Assembly (NCBI GenBank): GCA_022614965.1
Contig: JAKEHO010000091.1
Coordinates: forward strand, 1-43,351
DNA: 43,351 nucleotides
Direction: 5' to 3'
From: Gammaproteobacteria bacterium
GTDB lineage: Bacteria; Pseudomonadota; Gammaproteobacteria; JAKEHO01
Of this stretch, positions 17,801 to 26,479 are shown piece by piece. A model generated the notes under the pieces. It made no database searches, had not been told where the DNA came from, and saw only the letters and a list, made by a program, of their open reading frames with translations. Within the stretch, counting starts at the first letter, position 1. Each line of letters starts with the position of its first letter. The translations under genes were made by a program, and so were the position numbers.

Positions 17801-17975
17801 GGGGAGCCTGCCCGGGATAAGTGGTCTTAATGATTACCTGGACGTCGGAGAGGTCGGGGATCGCATCCACGGGGGTCTGCTTAACGACGTAGATCCCCCC
17901 GAGGGCCAGCAGCAGGGCTACCAGCAAGACCAGGAAACGGTTCTGGATCGACCAGAGAATAGTCTGCTCAATCAT
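14817..17975 (-). CDS. cusA: Copper/silver RND efflux pump CusA
   Basis: A 1052-residue HME4-class RND pump that takes Cu(I) or Ag(I) from the periplasm or membrane and drives it out with protons. The three-methionine binding site is intact: M566, M616 and M665, each exactly seven below E. coli Met573, Met623 and Met672 ([27 protein letters not shown]). The helix-4 relay is [18 protein letters not shown] with D405 and E412. The first eight codon bases overlap the end of cusB, so the two are translated together. No CusC-type outer-membrane gene is adjacent; the lipoprotein factor at 24448-25926 or the factor at 7882-9156 may serve. It converges with the CDF gene. Confidence 0.95.
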   Translation of the reverse strand: MIEQTILWSIQNRFLVLLVALLLALGGIYVVKQTPVDAIPDLSDVQVIIKTTYPGQAPQIVEDQVTYPLTTAMLAVPGAVAVRGYSFFGDSYVYVIFKDGTDLYWARSRVLEYLSQVAGRLPQDARPALGPDATGVGWVYQYALVDRTGKHDLAQLRSLQDWFLKYELQKAPGVAEVATVGGMVKQYQVVVDPDGLRAYGITLATVKHAIQSANQEVGGAVIEMAESEYMVRATGYINGLEPLRSVPLGVNARGTPILLQDVADVRLGPEMRRGIAELNGEGEVVGGIVVMRSGENALKTIEGVKAKLQALKKSLPAGVEIIETYDRSGLIKRAIDTLNEKLVEEFIVVSLVCAIFLFHLRSSLVVILSLPLGILAAFIIMYVQGINANIMSLGGIAIAIGAMVDAAIVMIENVHKHIERDGLTHENRWRVIQEAAQEVGPPLFFSLLIITLSFLPVFTLEAQEGRLFKPLAYTKTYAMAAAAGLSITLVPVLMGYFIRGHIVPEQKNPINRVLILLYRPFIHAVLMAPRTLITLAVLATVVGLWPLTKLGTEFMPELDEGDLMYMPTTFPSVSAGKAQELLQQTDKLIRTVPEVEQVFGKIGRAETATDPAPLEMIETVIRFKPRTQWREGMTLEKLKAELNARVTFPGLSNAWVMPIKTRIDMLATGIKTPVGIKIAGPDLKVIGNIGERIEQVVKQVPGTASVYSERVAGGRYITVDIDRLKAARLGLNIKDVQDIVLTAVGGMNVTETVEGLERYPVNLRYPRSTRDSVERLRLLPVVTPAGARIPLGDVAQIQIEDGPPMIKSENARINGWVFVDTEGRDLGSYVEEAKARVDKLVDLPAGYSIAWSGQYEYLVRAKQRLALVIPVTLIIIMLLLYLNFRNFTEVLIIMGTLPFAVIGGVWLLYLLDYHLSVAVGVGFIALAGVAVEIGVIMLVYLNQALARRLRDQEKPHIKLSPAELREVVVEGALLRVRPIVMTASAIIAGLLPIMLGGGTGSEVMRRIAAPMVGGMVSATLLTLVVIPAVFLLWKIRVFGHVGQGESGLLEAG

Positions 17976-19563
17976 GGTCAGTTACCTGCTGATCACTTGC
18001 AAGCGCTTGAATATCGCTAATCACGTATTGGCCATGATCCGAGTGCTGGAGGGCGAACCGCACGCGGCCTCCGACAGGTAGCTGCGTAAGGTCCACGGTA
18101 TCCGCCACCTGAAACTCCATTGTCATCCCGGGCCAGCCCAGTTCAGGGATTGGCTCATGTTGTATATTCAGTTTGCGGCCGTCCTCAATCACGCGATTGA
18201 CGGTGCCCACCGCCAGCACACGCTCATCGCGCAATGAGGCCTTATCCTCGGACATTGTCTCTTGCGGTGGTTGTAGCCGCCCTAAACTTGCCTTGAGACT
18301 CGCCTCCGAATCGATTAGGAACTGAGCCGAAACCACGACCATTTCCCCTTCCGTTAAACCAGAGCGGATCTCTACCCAATCCTCGCTTTCTATCCCGACT
18401 TCAACCTTTTGGGGTCGAAAACGGCCCTCACCCAAGGCCAGGATCACCCGCTCACTCGCCCCATCCCGGATCAATGCCTCTCGTGGAATGCGAAGCACGT
18501 CCTCTTTCTCTCCCCCGGAAATAGAGACGTGGGCAAACATATTGGGCTTGAGCAACACGTCGGGGTTATCGAAACGCAGCCTAACCCGTAAGGTCCGCGT
18601 CATGGCGTCGAGATTAGGATAGATGTAATCCACCTTTCCTACCCATACGCCATCAGGCATCGACGGTAGGCGTGCTTCAGCCCTCTGCCCGGGCTTGACC
18701 CAGCTCGCCTGGTGCTCGAAGACTTCAGCCAGCAGCCAGATATGGCTGAGATCAGCCACGCTCATGACTTCCGTGGCGGGGGTCACGTGCATCCCTTCAC
18801 GTATGTTGAGTGCAGTGAGTACACCATTCTGTGGCGAGTACACCTGGACAGTTTGCTCGGCCTTCCGGGTCTTAGTGAGGCTTTCAATTTGTGACTGGGA
18901 GACGCCCAAGGCCGTGAGGCGCAGTTTGGAAGCGTTCATCCGTTTCTCATCATTCATCGCCATGGCCAGCACGTATTCCTCCTGGGCGACTACTAATGTG
19001 GGTGAGTACAGCTCGAACAGGAGTTGCCCCTGCTTGACTGGGTCGCCCACCGCCTTGACCAGCAGCCGTTGGATCCATCCTTCGCCCCGCAGGTGCACGT
19101 GGCTGATCATGGTCTCGTCATAGTCGAGATAGCCCACGGTCTCGATCTGCCTTGATAATGGTCCGCGCACGACCTCGGCGGTTCTGACGCCCAGGTTGTT
19201 GACGACTTCAGGGGCAATGGTGACGAGGGGAAGACCGTTGTCCGATTGACCTTCTTCCCCATCCGCATAGACGGGGACGAGGTCCATCCCCATCGGCGAT
19301 TTGCCCGGTTTGTCGCTGCGGTAGTCCGGAAGCATCGAGTCGCCCCAGTAAAGGATTTTTCGATCCTCTTCCTGCGAGGCAGGTTGCTTGGTGGGGGCTT
19401 CACTCGTCACAGCACCGGATGGCAGTCCTTCAACGGCTTCCTGTTCCGTCATCTTGTGAGTCGTGTCAAAAATTCGTGTAGAAATTCCGCCTACGTATTC
19501 GAGGTTTGCGCCGACGAATACGCCGACAGCGAGCAGGATCATGACAAGCACAAATCTTTTCAT
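17968..19563 (-). CDS. cusB: CusB adaptor with fused CusF domain
   Basis: A 531-residue periplasmic adaptor. Order: N-terminal anchor helix (1-20), a variable linker, a CusB-type metal motif ([12 protein letters not shown] then [14 protein letters not shown], about 70-98), barrel-sandwich and helical hairpin domains (about 140-330), beta-barrel and membrane-proximal parts, and a C-terminal CusF domain (about 448-520). The CusF part keeps all copper ligands: H469, W477, M480 and M482 ([17 protein letters not shown]). In E. coli CusF is a separate chaperone; here it is tied to the adaptor, which should raise metal delivery to CusA. It is the first visible gene of the cusBA pair, and the 269 bases upstream contain no convincing gene. 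Confidence 0.93.
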   Translation of the reverse strand: MKRFVLVMILLAVGVFVGANLEYVGGISTRIFDTTHKMTEQEAVEGLPSGAVTSEAPTKQPASQEEDRKILYWGDSMLPDYRSDKPGKSPMGMDLVPVYADGEEGQSDNGLPLVTIAPEVVNNLGVRTAEVVRGPLSRQIETVGYLDYDETMISHVHLRGEGWIQRLLVKAVGDPVKQGQLLFELYSPTLVVAQEEYVLAMAMNDEKRMNASKLRLTALGVSQSQIESLTKTRKAEQTVQVYSPQNGVLTALNIREGMHVTPATEVMSVADLSHIWLLAEVFEHQASWVKPGQRAEARLPSMPDGVWVGKVDYIYPNLDAMTRTLRVRLRFDNPDVLLKPNMFAHVSISGGEKEDVLRIPREALIRDGASERVILALGEGRFRPQKVEVGIESEDWVEIRSGLTEGEMVVVSAQFLIDSEASLKASLGRLQPPQETMSEDKASLRDERVLAVGTVNRVIEDGRKLNIQHEPIPELGWPGMTMEFQVADTVDLTQLPVGGRVRFALQHSDHGQYVISDIQALASDQQVTDHD

Positions 19564-19832
19564 TGCACTTCTCCGTTTAGCTGTGACAGGCCCGTCCAGT
19601 GATCAGTGCGGTCAACGCGAAACTGAAATGCAATGGAGCGAGTCTGATCTGCCGCGAGTCGCTCTCGCGTTAAGGCCGCATGTGTATGGGCGGGCGCGAA
19701 ATCTTGCGTAATAACCCATTGGATGCTGCTGGTTTTAAATCCCCGGCTGGGCCGGGCTATGTGAAACATGATCGCTCTCCTCGTATGAAAGCCGTTGAAA
19801 AATTCAGAACGGGACTTTCTATAGGGAGTGGA

Positions 19833-20231
19833 TCAGATCAGCAGCACGCAGAATCGCAGTGTGGGATGAACAGGAAGGTAGTCGGCAGAAACCGTTACAG
19901 GTAAAAGCTGAATTGCTGCAAACGGTTGCACGTAAGTCCATCCCGAAACCACAGGGTGGACATGGTGGCTGGAAATCGTTAGGGGGTTAACGACATGATC
20001 GCAGTTCTGAACTACGGGTGTCAGAGGATTGCAAAACGGGCAGTGATCACCGGCAGGCAGATATGGGCTTTGTCCACTTGTTGACTGCGTATGAAGGCAG
20101 TGATGCGCCCGCTCAGTGATGTCCGCAGCCAGCACGCAAGGTGCAATAGCAAAGGACAGCCACATTGCCCCCAGGCTGATAATCAGACCGCCTGTGACTT
20201 TCCGCCGTTTTCCCTGTAAATAGCGAAGCAT
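19833..20231 (-). CDS. Secreted or membrane-anchored Cys/His-rich protein
   Basis: A 132-residue protein with a basic start, one hydrophobic segment (GGLIISLGAMWLSFAIAPCVLA, probably a signal peptide) and a body with scattered Cys and His: HHCLH, GDHCPFCNPL, NCDH and SSHHVHP. Proteins of this kind often precede copper-efflux genes and are poorly characterised. It lies upstream of cusBA on the same strand, 269 bases away, so it could be co-expressed and bind copper in the periplasm. I do not recognise a defined family. The tRNA-Gln fragment B lies just upstream, so this is the last gene before the block boundary. Confidence 0.55.
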   Translation of the reverse strand: MLRYLQGKRRKVTGGLIISLGAMWLSFAIAPCVLAADITERAHHCLHTQSTSGQSPYLPAGDHCPFCNPLTPVVQNCDHVVNPLTISSHHVHPVVSGWTYVQPFAAIQLLPVTVSADYLPVHPTLRFCVLLI

Positions 20232-20364
20232 CGTTTTAGTGACCTTACCCGGTAATGAATGCGCACAGAACCAATGCTTAACCCGGACTAATATTGACCG
20301 TGCGAGATAGTAAAAGGTTCATTGTATAGAATAGGTTGGCAATTGAGTGAACACAAGCAGGAAA

Positions 20365-20399
20365 GCTGCGGGACCAGGATTCGAACGGGGGTTCACAGA
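20365..20399 (-). repeat. tRNA-Gln 3' fragment, copy B
   Basis: About 35 bases match the T arm and acceptor end of the tRNA-Gln at 27485-27558 in the same orientation. The GGACCAGGATTCGAAC core is exact; the flank of the T stem differs (GGGGG for CTGGG) and the match fades in the variable region. The bases beyond the CCA end no longer match, unlike copies A and C. It separates the cus/RND block from the second copper block. Confidence 0.65.
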
Positions 20400-20503
20400 T
20401 TTTCGTTCGTACCGTCTTGCATTTTGTCGGTTATTCCCAATGAATTGTGGAGCGTCGCTCGGATGGAACAATATTGCTCCGTCTTTTTCACGCATCACTT
20501 GTG

Positions 20504-21739
20504 TTATGGAGCAGCCGGACGACGCCGCTGCACGGCAATTAGCCCAATCAACGCTACGATCGTGAAGACTGCTCCCGTGAAGAAGGTCGCAGGCGGTCCA
20601 TACTGATCCCATATCCAACCCGCAATGATGCTCGCTGCGAGCATCGCAATGCCACTCACGAGGTTAAAAACACCGAATGCAGTACCCCGAAGTTTCATGG
20701 GCGTCGCATCCGCCACCATGGCGGCAAGCAAACCTTGGGTCAAGCCCATATGCAGCCCCCATAGTGCAGCGCCCATTGTCACCGGCCAGATCTCCCTCGC
20801 CAACCCGAGCGCTACATCCGCTACTATGAGAACAGCAAAACCAGCCGCGAGAACAACGTGCCGATTCATGCGATCCGAAAGCACGCCGGCTGGATAGGCA
20901 GAGAGCGCATAGGCCACGTTCATCACGACTAGCACGAGCGGAACCAAGGCGATGGTAAGGCCGACATCCTGGGCGCGGAGCACGAGGAATGCCTCACTGA
21001 AGCGGGCAAGGGTCAGCACTGTGGCGATCAGCACCAACCACCAATAAGTCGATCCGATTGCGCGCAACTCAGCAAAGTGGACCGGCGACCGGACTTGACC
21101 CCTACGCCGTGTGGTTTTTGGTTCTTGGACGCCGAATACCAGGATGGCGACGGCCATAAAGGCTGGGATCACCGCGATCCAGAACACTGCCCGGATGTCA
21201 TCGGCCAGCAACGCCATCAAGGCCACCGCAAGCAGCGGGCCGGCGAAGGCGCCGACTGTGTCGAGCGATTGCCGCAGGCCGTAGCAAGCACCGCGCAAGT
21301 GTGGTGGCGCGATGTCTCCCACCAACGCATCCCGGGGTGCGCCGCGAATGCCTTTTCCGATCCGGTCGACAAAGCGTGCGGCCAGCACCCAGCTAACCGA
21401 CTCAGCGAGCGGGAACAACGGCTTGGTGAGGGCTGCGATGCCGTAGCCAATTATCGTCAGGAATTTGCGCTTGCCCAGGTAATCACTCAGGGTTCCAGAG
21501 AAAATCTTCGTGATCGAAGCTGTCGCCTCGGCGATACCTTCGACTAAACCGACCGACAGCACGCTAGCGCCGAGCACCGATACCATGAATACCGGTAACA
21601 GGCTGTGGATCAGTTCCGAGGACGTGTCCATGAACAGGCTGACAAAGCCGAGCGCCCATATGCTGCTCGGAATCGCCCATAATCCCATACGGGCGGGTTG
21701 CGCTTCTTCGGATTGATCACTCTTCATGCTGGTGCTCAC
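20504..21739 (-). CDS. Major facilitator superfamily transporter
   Basis: A 411-residue, twelve-helix inner-membrane transporter. The first loop has the MFS motif A form GTLSDYLGKRK, a second copy occurs as GVLSDRMNRHV, and RFVDRIGKGIRGAPRDALVGD is a strongly conserved stretch of a family of putative efflux carriers often found beside metal-resistance genes. The substrate is unknown. The start is uncertain: a GTG at 21739 or an ATG at 21727 four codons later. It is transcribed leftward as a single gene between tRNA fragment B and the ATPase remnant. A 9-bp inverted repeat lies upstream at 21769-21811. Confidence 0.8.
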   Translation of the reverse strand: MSTSMKSDQSEEAQPARMGLWAIPSSIWALGFVSLFMDTSSELIHSLLPVFMVSVLGASVLSVGLVEGIAEATASITKIFSGTLSDYLGKRKFLTIIGYGIAALTKPLFPLAESVSWVLAARFVDRIGKGIRGAPRDALVGDIAPPHLRGACYGLRQSLDTVGAFAGPLLAVALMALLADDIRAVFWIAVIPAFMAVAILVFGVQEPKTTRRRGQVRSPVHFAELRAIGSTYWWLVLIATVLTLARFSEAFLVLRAQDVGLTIALVPLVLVVMNVAYALSAYPAGVLSDRMNRHVVLAAGFAVLIVADVALGLAREIWPVTMGAALWGLHMGLTQGLLAAMVADATPMKLRGTAFGVFNLVSGIAMLAASIIAGWIWDQYGPPATFFTGAVFTIVALIGLIAVQRRRPAAP

Positions 21740-21768
21740 TTTTCGTTGTCAGGGGTGGGTAATCATGG

Positions 21769-21811
21769 GCTTGGCCTGGTAATCTATCGATCAACGCCAA
21801 CTAGGCCAAGC
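21769..21811. repeat. Inverted repeat upstream of the MFS gene
   Basis: Nine-base arms GCTTGGCCT and AGGCCAAGC separated by 25 bases. The position, 30-70 bases before the MFS start, suits an operator or transcript hairpin. Nothing else is seen in 21740-22011. Confidence 0.4.
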
Positions 21812-22011
21812 TCACAGCGAGTCCCTTAACTCCGCGGGCTCGCCGGATTGTTTCCAGATTCGTCATTGTTTGTGTCAGCTTATCCTGATTAGATTGTGAT
21901 TGGGAACTCGCGCCGAAGCCCTGTGGGGAGTATCACGACTCAGCATAGTACGACGAGCAGCGATGCCGAACGCGGCAGACTGATCGAGAATGAGATGAAC
22001 GAATATTCCTG

Positions 22012-22375
22012 TCAGCCCTGCGCCAGCAGGTTGCGCAGGTCAATAATCGCGGCGTTGGCGCGCGAGATTTGCGAGGCCATGATCAGCGAGTGATTGGCAA
22101 CGAAACCAGAGCCCGTACCATTCAGGATCATCGAACTCCACACCGTATCCGGTGTCCCCTTATGGTCGCGTGAGTGTTGACGCACGCCCGGCGTGACCTG
22201 TAAAAACACCGTGCCGCAGATGGAGCAAGAGCCGGGGCGCGTCGCGGACGATCTCCGGATGTATCGGGCAGGTATAGCCACCACTAGCCACAGGCGCGCT
22301 TGAATGCGGCACATGTTGCGCGGGGTCTTGACCCGTGTGACAGCAAGCGTGGGACGGTTCGTGTTTCTCGCTCAC
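22012..22375 (-). pseudogene. Remnant of a copper P-type ATPase N-terminus, frameshifted
   Basis: Leftward from 22375 the frame begins MSEKHEPSHACCHTGQ and reaches YTCPIHPEIVRDAP, the start of the heavy-metal-binding domain before many Cu(I) ATPases (usual form YTCPMHPEI...CPICGM). One base is then lost in a run of C; the next frame restores PGSCSICGTVF. After this the sequence no longer follows an ATPase: no helices, no TGE, no DKTGT. A tail (ILNGTGSGFVANHSL...) runs to a stop at 22012 and is not recognised. This looks like the leftover of copA or silP after a deletion. It still has a MerR-type promoter at 22404-22435. Confidence 0.7.
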
Positions 22376-22403
22376 GGCGTGTCTCCACTCAGATCAGGCC
22401 GCT

Positions 22404-22435
22404 ATTCTCGACCCTCGACAGGGGTTTAGAGTCAA
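22404..22435 (-). promoter_or_regulatory. MerR/CueR-type promoter before the ATPase remnant
   Basis: On the minus strand TTGACT (22435-22430) and GAGAAT (22409-22404) are 20 bp apart, the same over-long layout as the mer promoter at 5536. The spacer holds an imperfect dyad (ACCC...GGGT). Copper ATPase genes are often controlled by CueR-type regulators in this way. No such regulator other than the MerR at 5593 is in the window. Confidence 0.4.
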
Positions 22436-22440
22436 GACCC

Positions 22441-23085
22441 TTAGTGCGGATGGTCGCCGTAATAATGGGGTGCCTGTTGCTCCCGCGACTCACCCGAGTC
22501 GGACGGTGCAATCCGGTGCTCGTGCGAGCGCTGCTCTGTGCCCGGCATGTCCTTCATGCCCTCCATGTCGTGCGTAGAGGCATCGCCCGAAAACGCCTGG
22601 GACACTTCCCCGGAACCGTGGCTATGACCATGCTCCTCGCTCTCCGCCTCGGGCAACGACATCACCCCGAGCCCGTAGCGATATACGTTCTCTGCACCAA
22701 GCCAGCCGGTGACCGCAAGAGCCGAGGCGGCGGCGAGCACTAAGGCGAGGAACAGTGCGCTCCGTTCCGGCTCACGGCGACGTGCCGTGAGCGACCACAG
22801 AGCGGTAACGACGAACAACGCGGCAGTCGGTATTGCCCAATTACGATGCAGGGTCATGGCTGCGTGACTGGGTCCATCGTGAGCAACAGTGTAATAGGCT
22901 ATTAACCCAGTCGCCACAGTAGCCACTGCAGCAAGGGTGCCGAGCCAGAGGTTCCAGCGTGCGACGGTGAAGATCTCCCTGCTGTTACGCAGCCGGGCAG
23001 CGAGAAGCAGCAACGCGCCCGTGATGAGCAGACCGGTCGTGAAGTGCACGAAGATCGGGTGCCAGTTGGGGATGATCTCGATCAT
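22441..23085 (-). CDS. DUF2231 membrane protein with His/Met-rich tail
   Basis: A 214-residue inner-membrane protein. The first part (1-140) carries four helices and the DUF2231 opening IPNWHPIFVHF, with conserved histidines that could bind haem or metal. The last 70 residues are polar and rich in His, Met and Asp/Glu (EEHGHSHGSG, DMEGMKDMPG, HYYGDHPH), a likely copper-binding tail. ATG 23085 is chosen because AGGAA lies eight bases upstream and the DUF2231 start matches. It follows the multicopper oxidase gene by 25 bases and is probably last in the operon. The family's biochemical role is not established; the copper role is inferred from tail and context. Confidence 0.75.
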   Translation of the reverse strand: MIEIIPNWHPIFVHFTTGLLITGALLLLAARLRNSREIFTVARWNLWLGTLAAVATVATGLIAYYTVAHDGPSHAAMTLHRNWAIPTAALFVVTALWSLTARRREPERSALFLALVLAAASALAVTGWLGAENVYRYGLGVMSLPEAESEEHGHSHGSGEVSQAFSGDASTHDMEGMKDMPGTEQRSHEHRIAPSDSGESREQQAPHYYGDHPH

Positions 23086-23110
23086 GTCTGGTTTCCTATA
23101 GCCTTCATCA

Positions 23111-24430
23111 TCAGCCGACACGCCATGCGATGGTGCCGCGCGGGTTCTCATACCAGCCCGGGTCGCGGTAGTCACCTTGCGCAAGGTCATCGCGCACCTT
23201 GACCACGGTGAACATGCCGCCCATTTCAATGGCGCCAAACTGTCCTTTACCCCACATCATCGGCAGGGTGTTGCGTGGCCCATCGAAGCCGGTGCCATGC
23301 TGCATCCCATGGTGCATGCCGCCGTGTCCGCCCTTTGCCGCCATCGCCAGATGCTCACTGTGCTCAGCCATCCCGCCCTTGCCCATGGGGATATATCCCG
23401 GCAGTAACGACTGAATCTTTGCCGCGATACCGGATTGATCCACGCCAAGCGGATTGGCGATGCCGTGGCCCATGGCATTCATTGTGTGATGCGCCATGTG
23501 GCAGTGTAGCGCCCAGTCGCCGGGATAGGCGACGAACTCGATGTCGCGTGTCTGACCGACGCTGACAATCTCAGTAGCCTCCGTGCGCCATAGTGATTTC
23601 GGCCAGCGCCCGCCGTCTGAGCCGGTGACCCAGAACTGATGACCGTGCAGATGGATCGGGTGATTCCACATGGAAAGATTTCCCATGCGCACGCGCACCC
23701 GCTCACCAGTCGCGGCGACGATAGGGTCGATCGCCGGGAAGACCTTGCTGTTGAAGGTCCAGAGATCGAAATCCTGCAGGATCGAAGGATCGGGCCGGTA
23801 GGTGCCGGGATGCAGCGCCCAGTTGTGCAGCAGAAAACAGTAATCTCGATCCACCGGCAGTTCTTCCCCGTCCCTCGGATGAATAATAAACATGCCCATC
23901 ATGCCGACCGCCATCTGCACCATCTCGTCGGCGTGTGGATGGTACATGTGCGTACCGTGCTGCCGCAGGGTAAATTCGTAGGCATAGGTCTCGCCAGGTT
24001 TGATGTGAGGCTGGCTGAGCCCGCCGACACCGTCCATACCCGAAGGCAGCAGGATCCCGTGCCAGTGAATGGTGGTATGTTCGGGCAGTTTATTGGTGAC
24101 CAATATACGTACCCGGTCGCCTTCCACAGCCTCAATCGTAGGGCCGGGCGTGGTACCGTTGTAACCCCAGCACTTCGCCTTGCTGCCGGGCGCGAATTCA
24201 TGCTCTATTTCCTCAGCAACGAGGTGAAATTCCTTGACGCCACCCTTTATCTTGTAAGGCAGCGTACTGCCGTTCAGCGTCCGAACCGGGACATAACTCT
24301 GGGTATGTCGGGCGTGTGCGGTATCAGCTGGCGCCATGGGCGCGGTCTCTAGCCCGCGGGCGCGGCGCAACAGTCCTAAACCGAGCGCAGCCACACCGGT
24401 GGAAAAAAGTAATTCACGTCGTGTAATCAT
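23111..24430 (-). CDS. Tat-exported multicopper oxidase
   Basis: A 439-residue periplasmic copper oxidase. It starts with a twin-arginine signal (MITRRELLFSTGVAALGLGLL). All four copper-ligand segments are seen: HWHG (122-125), HMYHPH (161-166), HPIHLHGH (257-264) and HCHMAHHTMNAM (309-320) with the type-1 Cys310 and axial M320. The domain order is a compact form. Residues about 349-380 form a Met/His-rich insert (KGGMAEHSEHLAMAAKGGHG, then MHHGMQHG), as in CueO/PcoA-type cuprous oxidases. It should oxidise Cu(I) to Cu(II) in the periplasm. It lies 17 bases after the outer-membrane factor and 25 before the DUF2231 gene, within one operon. Confidence 0.9.
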   Translation of the reverse strand: MITRRELLFSTGVAALGLGLLRRARGLETAPMAPADTAHARHTQSYVPVRTLNGSTLPYKIKGGVKEFHLVAEEIEHEFAPGSKAKCWGYNGTTPGPTIEAVEGDRVRILVTNKLPEHTTIHWHGILLPSGMDGVGGLSQPHIKPGETYAYEFTLRQHGTHMYHPHADEMVQMAVGMMGMFIIHPRDGEELPVDRDYCFLLHNWALHPGTYRPDPSILQDFDLWTFNSKVFPAIDPIVAATGERVRVRMGNLSMWNHPIHLHGHQFWVTGSDGGRWPKSLWRTEATEIVSVGQTRDIEFVAYPGDWALHCHMAHHTMNAMGHGIANPLGVDQSGIAAKIQSLLPGYIPMGKGGMAEHSEHLAMAAKGGHGGMHHGMQHGTGFDGPRNTLPMMWGKGQFGAIEMGGMFTVVKVRDDLAQGDYRDPGWYENPRGTIAWRVG

Positions 24431-24447
24431 GGCGAATACCTCTCAAT

Positions 24448-25926
24448 TCAATGTTGCATCTCGTGAGACATGTCCTGCGTCTGCGGGTCATGCTCCAAAT
24501 CCTGCATCTTCCGCATATCATGCGTTTCCGCCGGTCCGGCCGGCATGCTCGGCAATGGTACCGGCGTCGCAGTTTCAGGCAGAGCGCCCCCTCCAGCGGC
24601 CCGTGTCAGCTCCGCGTGCGCTACCCAGTAGTCGCGCACCACCTCGATGTAGCCGCGATATGCTGCGCGGACTTGGCGCAAGGCGAACAGCAACTCGAAG
24701 ACATCCACCAGCATGTAGTTCTGTTCCTGTTGTGTGAACTTCACCACCTGCTCGCCCGCCGGCACCACCTCATCCCGATAATGCTGCCCCATGGCGCGCG
24801 CGGCGGAAACGCGGTTCAACGCGGCACGTACCTCTGCTCGGATCTCCGCTTCCAGCGCCGCGGCGCGTGCTTCACTCTGCTTGCGCAAGGATTCGAGCCG
24901 CGCGATTTCAGCCTGGCGCTGATCGAAGATCGGAAGCTCCACGGAGAAATTCGGCCCGGTCACCCGCACGCCCTCGGGATCGCGTTCGGTGTTGATACCG
25001 ACAATAGCGCCGCCAACAAAGCGGTAGCGGCGGGTAACGTCCAGCGCGTCAGTCAGTTGCGCTATTTCCCTGCGCGCCTCGGCGAGGTCAAGCCGGCGCT
25101 CGAGTGCGACGGTCTCGGTGCCATCCGGGTCCGGATCGGCGGAAGGCACCTCGGGCAGCTCTTCCGCCAGGGTCCAGTCACGCGCCTGGCCGCTGAGGCC
25201 GAGCAGGCGATTCAGCTCATCGCGTGCGGCCTGAAGTTCGGCCCGTGCCCGCGCGAGTTCCACATGGGTTTCGGCCGCTGCGCTCCGTTCCTGGGCCAAT
25301 TGCCGCTCGCTGCGATTCCCGGCTTCCTCGAAGCGCCGCGCGAGCTCATAGGAGGCCTGCGCCGAGTCGTCGACAATACCCAGCATCTCGACCAGCTGCG
25401 CGGCACCTTGAACCCTGTAAAACACGGTCATCACTTCGGCGGTGAGATCAAGCACGGCAGTTGCCACACGCAGCTTCGCGCGTTCGAATTCGGTTTCCGC
25501 GAGACGCTGGCGCGCGGGACGCAGCAACAGATCAAAAAAGTCCTTGGCCAGATCGAATTCAGTATTAGTCGGCCTGCTGCCTTCCGGGAAACGGACACTG
25601 GCGAACAGCGTCGGGTTGCTGAGCAGCCCGGCCTGGACGAGATCGGCCTGGGCAATGCCGAGTTCCTCGTACTCCGCCTGCAGGCGGCGGTTGTTAAGCA
25701 GCGCGATCTGCACGGCCGCCGGCGCGGACAGCGGCTGCTTGAGCAGTGCTTCAAGCGCGCGGTCGACCTCCGCATCCTCGGCACCACCCTGATACCAATG
25801 GACTTGTTGCGGGATGCGTTCGCCCACCATCTGTTCGACCGCCGAAAAATCACCATCACGCGGCACATGCGCGCAGCTGGCGAGCACCGCCACCGCGAGT
25901 ATCAAACAACGTCGTAGGTAAAACAT
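24448..25926 (-). CDS. Lipoprotein outer-membrane factor with Met/His tail
   Basis: A 492-residue TolC-family protein exported as a lipoprotein: the signal ends LAVAVLASC, with Cys18 for lipidation, as in CusC and OprM. The two-repeat structure is clear (PAAVQIALLNNRRLQAEYEELG, AQAGLLSNPTLFASVRFPEG; later RRLDLAEARREIAQL and GPNFSVELPIFDQRQAEIARLE). The last 25 residues are rich in His, Met and Asp (ETHDMRKMQDLEHDPQTQ, then DMSHEMQH), unusual for this family. No adaptor or pump is encoded with it. It may complete the CusBA pump of the neighbouring block or work with the oxidase. It is GC-rich, so a 488-codon frame lies opposite it by chance. Confidence 0.88.
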   Translation of the reverse strand: MFYLRRCLILAVAVLASCAHVPRDGDFSAVEQMVGERIPQQVHWYQGGAEDAEVDRALEALLKQPLSAPAAVQIALLNNRRLQAEYEELGIAQADLVQAGLLSNPTLFASVRFPEGSRPTNTEFDLAKDFFDLLLRPARQRLAETEFERAKLRVATAVLDLTAEVMTVFYRVQGAAQLVEMLGIVDDSAQASYELARRFEEAGNRSERQLAQERSAAAETHVELARARAELQAARDELNRLLGLSGQARDWTLAEELPEVPSADPDPDGTETVALERRLDLAEARREIAQLTDALDVTRRYRFVGGAIVGINTERDPEGVRVTGPNFSVELPIFDQRQAEIARLESLRKQSEARAAALEAEIRAEVRAALNRVSAARAMGQHYRDEVVPAGEQVVKFTQQEQNYMLVDVFELLFALRQVRAAYRGYIEVVRDYWVAHAELTRAAGGGALPETATPVPLPSMPAGPAETHDMRKMQDLEHDPQTQDMSHEMQH

Positions 25927-25985
25927 CGCAATTTCCTCAAACAGGTTTTACGGCGCGAGCGCGCCGCGTTCAACAACAACGCTGT

Positions 25986-26360
25986 TTAGGAGACTGCGGG
26001 CGGGCGATAGCGCGGGAAATAATATTCAGGAAGGTGCAGGCCGGTTGCCGGCATAAGCTCAGGTTCGGACTTTGGTAGTGCCGACACATTGAACGCCGAA
26101 GTAAGCCCGGCGCCGTGGCAGACGTGCAAGCAGACACCGGCGCAGTAACAGCCGCACTGGCAGCTGGTTTGTTCCGCCTGTACTGACGGATCGGCCTGAT
26201 GATGCTGATGTCCCGCGTGCGGCGGAGCAGCGGCCTGCATGTGTTCGCGCTGCGCCGCGGGTGGTTCGTGCCGGCAGGCGCCGCCGCCGGTCGTCGCCAG
26301 CACCTGAAATGCGATCGACCAGCAAAGCACCCACGCGAACAGCGGGCGCAATTTCTTCAT
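25986..26360 (-). CDS. Cys/His-rich secreted protein heading the copper operon
   Basis: A 124-residue protein with a signal peptide (MKKLRPLFAWVLCWSIAFQVLATTGG), a His-rich middle (HEPPAAQREHM, HAGHQHHQAD) and a Cys cluster CQCGCYCAGVCLHVCHG. The tail ends PRYRPPAVS, the Pro-rich end also seen in CzcI-like proteins. It probably binds copper in the periplasm. The ATG at 26360 is preferred since the signal peptide begins there and GAAGG precedes it; ATG 26372 is possible. It is 59 bases before the outer-membrane factor gene and likely first in the operon. I know no named family with certainty. Confidence 0.65.
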   Translation of the reverse strand: MKKLRPLFAWVLCWSIAFQVLATTGGGACRHEPPAAQREHMQAAAPPHAGHQHHQADPSVQAEQTSCQCGCYCAGVCLHVCHGAGLTSAFNVSALPKSEPELMPATGLHLPEYYFPRYRPPAVS

Positions 26361-26479
26361 ATTAACCTTCATACACCCAAACCGGGCGGGTGGGCAAGCG
26401 TGGAATTTCGCCTTCGGTCTTGAGGCGGCCAAAAAGAGAACAGATTTGGGGTCACGCGATGCGCTTTTCATCTATTGGT

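Noticed and set aside
19560..19769. Small minus-strand frame upstream of cusB
   Set aside because: It has no domain or export signal, overlaps the cusB start region, and its composition looks random. The 269-base gap is left without a gene.
24451..25917. A 488-codon open frame on the plus strand opposite the outer-membrane factor
   Set aside because: It is exactly antisense to a gene with a lipobox and clear TolC-family repeats. Its translation is a low-complexity, Arg/His/Leu-rich string with no domain. High GC and codon bias of the real gene explain the open frame.
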